Of a stretch of 64,000 nucleotides of DNA, positions 59,191-64,000 are shown piece after piece. This DNA comes from Sulfolobales archaeon (lineage in GTDB: Archaea > Thermoproteota > Thermoprotei_A > Sulfolobales > NBVN01): assembly GCA_025058345.1 (NCBI GenBank), contig JANXEN010000005.1, positions 1 through 64,000 on the forward strand. The letters run 5' to 3'. The notes beneath the pieces were generated by a model. It saw nothing but the letters and a program-made list of their open reading frames with translations. It was not told where the DNA came from and did not search any database. The position numbers and the translations under genes were made by a program. How positions within the stretch are numbered: position 1 is the stretch's first letter; every line of letters starts with the position of its first letter.

Positions 59191-61314
59191 ATGCATAGTA
59201 GCCTTAGGGACGTAAATGATTTTAATATACCTAAGACTATTTTAGAGGGTATTAAGGCTAAGGGTATTAAACAACTGACTCCTCCTCAGGCAGATGCTTT
59301 ACAGTCCGGCATACTTAACTGGGAGAACGTATTGGTTGTTGCACCAACAGCTAGTGGGAAAACCCTCATAGGTGAAATGGCGTTAGTCAACACCGTTTTA
59401 AAGGGAGGAATAGGTATTTATACTACTCCGCTTAAGGCTTTAGCTTCTGAGAAATTTGAGGAATTTAAGTTTTGGAGGAATTACGGAGTTAAAGTCGGTA
59501 TATCTACTGGGGATTACGACGAGTCTGGAGAGTCGCTAGGTAAGTACGACATATTAGTAACTACTTACGAAAAATTGGATTCTATTTTAAGGCATAGACC
59601 TACTTGGCTTAGTGATATCCGTACTTTAGTTATTGATGAGCTTCACAATGTAGGGGATGCTGATAGAGGACCTATAGTTGAGTTGATTTGCGCAAGAACT
59701 TCCTTACTTGGCGCTCAAATCATTGGATTAAGTGCTACTATAGGTAATCCTGAAACCATAGCTAGGTGGTTGAATGCTAAATTAGTAATAAGTGATTGGA
59801 GACCTGTAAAGCTAGTTGAAGGCTTTTACGATAAAAAAAGAAACGTCATCGAGTTTAACGACGGTAGACTAGAGTCAGTTAGTACTGACTTAATAATCCA
59901 CTGCGTCAAACAAGCTGTAGATGGAGACTATCAATTATTGATTTTTAAGCAGTCTAGAAAACAGGCGGAGATGACTGCATATAAATTAGCAGAGCTGCTT
60001 AAAGGATCCATCAACGTAGATTCTACATCCCTAGTAGATACGGTAAGGTCTGAATCACCGTCAAAGAGTGAGGCAGAATCGGTAACTAAGGTCATAAGTA
60101 GCGGTGTCGCATACCATCACGCTGGGTTATCCCCTATAACTAGACGTGTCATCGAGGAAGGTTTCAGGACAGGCATAATTAAGGTTGTAGTGGCTACCCC
60201 AACTCTAGCTGCGGGCATTAATGTACCTGCTCGGAGGGTGTTGGTCTATACTAGGAGATTCGAAGAAGGATTTATGAAGCCTATATCCGTTATGGAGTAC
60301 AAGCAGATGGGGGGTAGAGCTGGTAGACCACAGTTCGACCCTTACGGGGAAGTCATTTTAGCGGACGTTACTTCCGTATCTGAAGGTAGAAAGTATATAT
60401 ATGGGAGAGTTGAGAACGTCACTTCAGCATTAACCAACATGAGATCCTTAAGGATTCATTTACTAGCATCTATAGCGTCTGGGTATTTAAGCAGTGATAA
60501 GGAACTAGATAAATTCTTCAGCAAGACATTAGCGTTTAACACACCAACGTTTGTGGTGAGTAGGACGAGCTTACATAAAGTCATTGACGAACTAGCATCT
60601 ATGGGGATGTTGAAGTACAATGAAAGCGGCTATCAACCTACGGAGTTAGGTATTGCTGTAACTAATCTATACATAGATCCTTTAACAGCCGAAATAATAA
60701 TCAATCACCTAAGAAACGTAGATGAGGTTAAGGATATCTATTACTTACATCTAATATCGATAACCCCTGACTTTGGTAAGATTAGAATTACAGGATATAG
60801 TAGGCTGGAGGATGATGCACTATCACTAGTAGATCTAGGCCTGATACCTGATCTAGATATAGTTAAGGAAATCCACTACGATGATTGGCTAAGAGGATTT
60901 AAAATAGCCCTGATATTAAATGAGTGGATTAACGAAGTAGATGAAGACACCATAATTAGGAAGTACGATATAGGATTAGGTGACTTACTAACTATAACTG
61001 ATACTGCGAATTGGATAACCCACTCGGCAGGCATTATATGCAGAGTGGCTAAACTAAGGAATCACGCCAAAAACTTAGAGCTAATATCTAAACGTATTGA
61101 GGTTGGTGTCAAGGAAGACGTCTTAGAACTAACTCACTTAAAGGGCGTAGGTAGAGTTAGAGCTAGAATATTATTTGAAAACGGTTTTAGAAAATTGGAG
61201 GAAGTAGCTAACGCAGACCCTAAGAGACTAGCTAATCTACCTACATTCGGCGAAAAAATAGCTAACGAGATCATCAATCAGGCCAAAGCTTTGATTACGT
61301 CACCTCAACACTAA
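59191..61314 (+). CDS. hel308: Hel308 ATP-dependent DNA helicase
   Basis: 707 aa SF2 helicase, close to the usual 715. Q-motif region LTPPQADALQSGILNW, Walker A VAPTASGKTLIGEMAL near 50-65, motif II TLVIDELHNVGDADRGP (DELH in place of DExH) near 146, motif III LSATIGNPETIARWLN, motif VI QMGGRAGRPQFDPYG near 371-385, and a C-terminal helix-hairpin-helix (LTHLKGVGRVRARILFENGF). Hel308 unwinds forked and replication-stalled DNA. ATG preceded by GTGTTGATGTA. Its stop is one base before the convergent pheT stop. Confidence 0.92.
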   Translation: MHSSLRDVNDFNIPKTILEGIKAKGIKQLTPPQADALQSGILNWENVLVVAPTASGKTLIGEMALVNTVLKGGIGIYTTPLKALASEKFEEFKFWRNYGVKVGISTGDYDESGESLGKYDILVTTYEKLDSILRHRPTWLSDIRTLVIDELHNVGDADRGPIVELICARTSLLGAQIIGLSATIGNPETIARWLNAKLVISDWRPVKLVEGFYDKKRNVIEFNDGRLESVSTDLIIHCVKQAVDGDYQLLIFKQSRKQAEMTAYKLAELLKGSINVDSTSLVDTVRSESPSKSEAESVTKVISSGVAYHHAGLSPITRRVIEEGFRTGIIKVVVATPTLAAGINVPARRVLVYTRRFEEGFMKPISVMEYKQMGGRAGRPQFDPYGEVILADVTSVSEGRKYIYGRVENVTSALTNMRSLRIHLLASIASGYLSSDKELDKFFSKTLAFNTPTFVVSRTSLHKVIDELASMGMLKYNESGYQPTELGIAVTNLYIDPLTAEIIINHLRNVDEVKDIYYLHLISITPDFGKIRITGYSRLEDDALSLVDLGLIPDLDIVKEIHYDDWLRGFKIALILNEWINEVDEDTIIRKYDIGLGDLLTITDTANWITHSAGIICRVAKLRNHAKNLELISKRIEVGVKEDVLELTHLKGVGRVRARILFENGFRKLEEVANADPKRLANLPTFGEKIANEIINQAKALITSPQH

Positions 61315-62955
61315 TCATAAAATAAGGTGGAGGAGCTTTGAAAGATCTAATTCCATAACGGCTGTTGGTAAGTTTATTCCTAAGTAATTAAGTATTTTCG
61401 GATGAACCTCACCGACCATACCTACCCTCGAGCCATTTACTAGAACCTCACCACATCTTCCGTTAATCATGACAACGTTCTCACATGGTCGAAGCGAATA
61501 ACTAACCCCTAACACGTTCATCAACGATTTAATAGTAATTAATATATCTGTTAGTGTAACACCCTCTGATGAGATTGCAGCTACGACCTTCCTAACACTC
61601 TTAATTACATCACCACCAACCTCAACAACATCCCCGACCTCAAATAACCTTACACCCTTAGAATACGCTAAGTTAACCTTCACTGACTGGAGTATGGAAG
61701 GAATTAAAGAACCTCTAATTACTGAGTAAGCCTTCATTTTAGGATTCTCGATACTGACATAGTTGCTGATGCCTAAAGCATTTAAAACATCTGGATCTAC
61801 CAACATAAAGTTTACGACTTCACTGTAGTTTAGGCCTATCATTATGTCTTTAATGTTTTTTGAAAACTTTTCGATAGGATGTATCCCACCTGAATGCGTT
61901 GGTGGAATGATTTCGGTAGGTAATTCCCCATAACCATAGGAAATAGCAACCTCCTCAATCAAATCTACTTCATGCATTACATCAATCCTATAGGGAGGAA
62001 CTTCAACCAGTAAAGACTCTTCAGTCGATTCCCTGACGTTGAATCCCGTACTCTTAAGGTGATTAATTACTTCATTCAGCGTCAAATCTATGCCTAATAA
62101 CCTCCTCAGGTTGCTTAACCATAATTCAATAGTCCTTACATAGTATTGAGGGCTCAATAAAGTGGTACTGCCGTCAAGCACCTTAACACTGAAAACTTCT
62201 ACGTTATCCCCCCTTTCGATGAGAGCACCTATGACTAAATTCATGATTCTGAACATTAAGTTTAACTCTGTTCCAGTGATATCTATGAATATGTCTCTAG
62301 TCATAGGTGTTACTCTAGTGTATTCGCTGTTAATTATTGGAGGCATTGAAAGCACTGTGCCTTCATAATCTAGTAGGAGTGGATATTCACCTTCCTTTAC
62401 TAGATGCCTATACTTAGATCCTTTATCGACGGTGCTAAGTACTTCACTTATACTCATCACGGAATCGTAACCCAAAGGCTTGAAGGTGTACTCATTGACA
62501 GCTTTATAGTATATTGGGGGTTTTACCTTACTTAGGTCATGAATACCTACAGCAACTAATGCTCTATCACCACAGTAACTGAAATGTAGTTTCTCCTGCA
62601 GCTGAAATAACTGAGCTATCGCCTCATCATCTAAGCTCAACCCCTTAACTACGGCCCCTAAAACATACGGCCTGTAGGAAGGCTTGTTAAGCGTGATTAC
62701 CTCCACATCACTATTCTTAACATCTACCACCTTAAATCCATCCTTAGTAACTAGGAGAGTCCTCAATGCCCGTCCTAAACCCTCCGCTGAGAAGAGGTCA
62801 GGTCTATCATAAGATGCTTCGTAAATTAATTTATCACCTCTAAACTCAACAACTTCGCATTTAAGCTTACTAAGGATGACGCTAAGCTCTTCATAACCAA
62901 TGCGTTTCTTAGCTATTCGTTCAATATCCGATAGACTGACTTCAACTGTAGGCAT
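61315..62955 (-). CDS. pheT: Phenylalanyl-tRNA synthetase beta subunit
   Basis: 546 aa, archaeal length. Begins PTVEVSLSDIERIAKKRIGY, then YEASYDRPDLFSAEGLGRAL, the B3/B4 editing region (YKAVNEYTFKPLGYDSVMSI; PPIINSEYTRVTPMTRDIFI), B5 PPYRIDVMHEVDLIEEVAIS and the catalytic-like fold (NVVMINGRCGEVLVNGSRVG). It pairs with PheS to charge tRNA-Phe. ATG start two nt after the pheS stop; the two are one operon. It converges on hel308. Confidence 0.96.
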   Translation of the reverse strand: MPTVEVSLSDIERIAKKRIGYEELSVILSKLKCEVVEFRGDKLIYEASYDRPDLFSAEGLGRALRTLLVTKDGFKVVDVKNSDVEVITLNKPSYRPYVLGAVVKGLSLDDEAIAQLFQLQEKLHFSYCGDRALVAVGIHDLSKVKPPIYYKAVNEYTFKPLGYDSVMSISEVLSTVDKGSKYRHLVKEGEYPLLLDYEGTVLSMPPIINSEYTRVTPMTRDIFIDITGTELNLMFRIMNLVIGALIERGDNVEVFSVKVLDGSTTLLSPQYYVRTIELWLSNLRRLLGIDLTLNEVINHLKSTGFNVRESTEESLLVEVPPYRIDVMHEVDLIEEVAISYGYGELPTEIIPPTHSGGIHPIEKFSKNIKDIMIGLNYSEVVNFMLVDPDVLNALGISNYVSIENPKMKAYSVIRGSLIPSILQSVKVNLAYSKGVRLFEVGDVVEVGGDVIKSVRKVVAAISSEGVTLTDILITIKSLMNVLGVSYSLRPCENVVMINGRCGEVLVNGSRVGMVGEVHPKILNYLGINLPTAVMELDLSKLLHLIL

Positions 62956-62957
62956 GG

Positions 62958-64000
62958 CTAACCACCAAGCATAACTTTAGGTATCCTTAACTTCTTAATT
63001 ACTTCTAATGAGTTTGTGTAGAGGTCTCTTATATCATCGATGTTTAAAACCATCATTGCTATTCTATCGATCCCTATTCCCCAGGCAGCTACATTACAAT
63101 TAACTACTTTGAGGGGTTTCAGTACTTCAGGCCTAAACATCCCTCCTGGAAAGACCTCAATCCATCCAAGCCTAGGGTGCTTTACGTATCCTTCAACGCT
63201 AGGTTCCGTGAATGGGAAGTATGCGGGTCTAAATAAAACGTCACCTAGACCCAAACGTTTTGAGAACTCCTTAAAGAACCCAAGTAAGTGCTTAAATGCC
63301 ACATTTTTACCAACTATTATACCCTCAAGCTGATGGAACTCCATAAGGTGTGTAGGGTCAGGAGTGTCCGGCCTGAAAACCCTATCCAGAGAGAAGCACC
63401 TGTATTCACCCTCACCCCTCTCATATATAGTGCGCATAGATACTGAAGTCGTATGAGTCCGAAGTATTAGCCTTAAAGCTTTTTTAGGGTCCCACCTATA
63501 GCCCCAACCAATCGATTTAGCTAAATCGCCACGTTCATGAATATTCTTAACACTATCTAAAATTTCGTTAATAGCTTTAGGAGCTGACTTAATGGTGTGC
63601 GTTATGAAGTAGACGTCGTTTACAGATCTGGCGGGGTGATACTGAGGTAGGTAAAGAACGTCGAAATTCCAGAACTCAAACTCTATGTGAGGGCCCTTCA
63701 TTTCTTCGAAACCCATAGATACTACAACCTCTCGAACATAGTTTAAGAACTCAGTGTATGGGTGCTTCCTGCTTGGGTAGACCAGAGGTACATCAATGCT
63801 CAGGTCAAATTCTTTAAACTCTACATCCATCCAACCGTAGCTCGATATCAGGTCAGAAGTTAATGCAGTAATGACCTCCTTAGTAACTATTAAATTATTA
63901 CTTAAAGCGTTGATAGCGGCATTAGTTAACTCTACCTTCAATTCCTTGACTTCGTTTATATCTATAAAACCTCTTCTTCTAATACTTAGTAATTCCTCAC
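62958..64000 (-). CDS. pheS: Phenylalanyl-tRNA synthetase alpha subunit (N-terminus beyond window)
   Basis: The frame stays open to the right edge: about 347 residues are visible and more lie outside (archaeal PheS is about 480-500). A TTG at 63941 is not a real start, since in-frame coding (RRRGFIDINEVKELKVE) continues upstream of it. Catalytic class II motifs: motif 2 region GEYRCFSLDRVFRPDTPDPT with FHQLEGIIVGKNVAFKHLLG, motif 3 AWGIGIDRIAMMVLNI near the end, and LGWIEVFPGGMFRPEVLKPL. The winged N-terminal tRNA-contacting domain lies beyond the window. Confidence 0.95.
   Translation of the reverse strand, partial: EELLSIRRRGFIDINEVKELKVELTNAAINALSNNLIVTKEVITALTSDLISSYGWMDVEFKEFDLSIDVPLVYPSRKHPYTEFLNYVREVVVSMGFEEMKGPHIEFEFWNFDVLYLPQYHPARSVNDVYFITHTIKSAPKAINEILDSVKNIHERGDLAKSIGWGYRWDPKKALRLILRTHTTSVSMRTIYERGEGEYRCFSLDRVFRPDTPDPTHLMEFHQLEGIIVGKNVAFKHLLGFFKEFSKRLGLGDVLFRPAYFPFTEPSVEGYVKHPRLGWIEVFPGGMFRPEVLKPLKVVNCNVAAWGIGIDRIAMMVLNIDDIRDLYTNSLEVIKKLRIPKVMLGG

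Noticed and set aside
63939-63941. TTG at 63941 as the start of PheS
   Set aside because: The reading frame continues without a stop to the window edge, and full PheS is longer; the gene is cut, not started here.
1-64000. CRISPR array, rRNA genes or intact insertion sequences
   Set aside because: No regularly spaced direct repeats, no rRNA-like sequence and no intact transposase frame with terminal inverted repeats were seen by eye across the window.

Overview
The window is a gene-dense stretch of an archaeal chromosome. It encodes TATA-binding protein, an Orc1/Cdc6 initiator, a Hel308 helicase, an AglB oligosaccharyltransferase, archaeal-type PheS/PheT, the archaeal pantoate kinase and phosphopantothenate synthetase route to CoA, and the HMG-CoA synthase/thiolase/DUF35 trio of isoprenoid synthesis. 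It is AT-rich and has short or no leaders downstream of TATA boxes, frequent GTG/TTG starts, GGTG-type Shine-Dalgarno sites, a tRNA-Leu with a 15-nt bulge-helix-bulge intron and two C/D-box guide RNAs. Together these suggest a thermophilic member of the Thermoproteota (crenarchaeote-like/TACK). The exact lineage cannot be fixed from the sequence alone.

Layout: 0-4.9 kb holds a truncated secreted protein, small unknowns, an operon of HTH-phosphoribosyltransferase, CitG-like protein and phosphoesterase, a PA14-domain protein and an N-acetyltransferase. 4.9-7.8 kb is a CoA operon (CoaBC, pantoate kinase, phosphopantothenate synthetase). 8.7-10.9 kb is aglB. 11-15.7 kb has a reduced MDR protein, an aminotransferase, a radical SAM protein and a zinc-finger protein. 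15.9-17.4 kb is a compact operon (ribbon-helix-helix regulator, zinc finger, degenerate flavoprotein-like protein) behind a perfect inverted-repeat operator. 18-24 kb has Hsp20, ZPR1, a membrane protein, the mevalonate-entry operon, tbp, a phosphoesterase and two C/D RNAs. 24-26.7 kb has an SDR plus SIS-like pair, then tRNA-Leu and about 550 bp of non-coding, possibly decayed sequence.

26.7-38.4 kb holds an F420-ligase-like protein, Orc1/Cdc6, DUF99, a secreted metzincin-like protease, MgtE, a DNA glycosylase-like protein, a MoaD-MoaE fusion, a free B3/B4 domain protein, an EamA permease, HypE and an AmrS-like radical SAM enzyme. 38.5-43.3 kb is rich in membrane proteins (flippase, rhomboid, half-size EamA, membrane-anchored winged-helix regulator) and ends with a zinc ribbon. 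43.5-51.1 kb has S-adenosylhomocysteine hydrolase, a six-cysteine microprotein, DUF2283, a cobalamin adenosyltransferase-like ATPase, a coiled-coil RHH protein, a second HypE-like protein, an iron alcohol dehydrogenase, an SDR, a ZIP transporter and a rubredoxin-like protein.

51.3-55.7 kb is a complete 2-oxoacid dehydrogenase operon in which E2 is split: the lipoyl domain is a stand-alone small protein and the acyltransferase core has neither a lipoyl domain nor an E1/E3-binding domain. It is followed by a ThiD-ThiN fusion whose kinase half looks inactive, which fits thiamine supply for E1. The window ends with a B12-binding radical SAM protein, a PHP phosphoesterase, hel308 and pheT-pheS, the last running off the right edge. 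The strongest candidates for something new are the split dehydrogenase complex, the RHH/zinc-finger/degenerate-flavoprotein operon with its operator, the twin CX3CX3C microprotein and the two guide RNAs.
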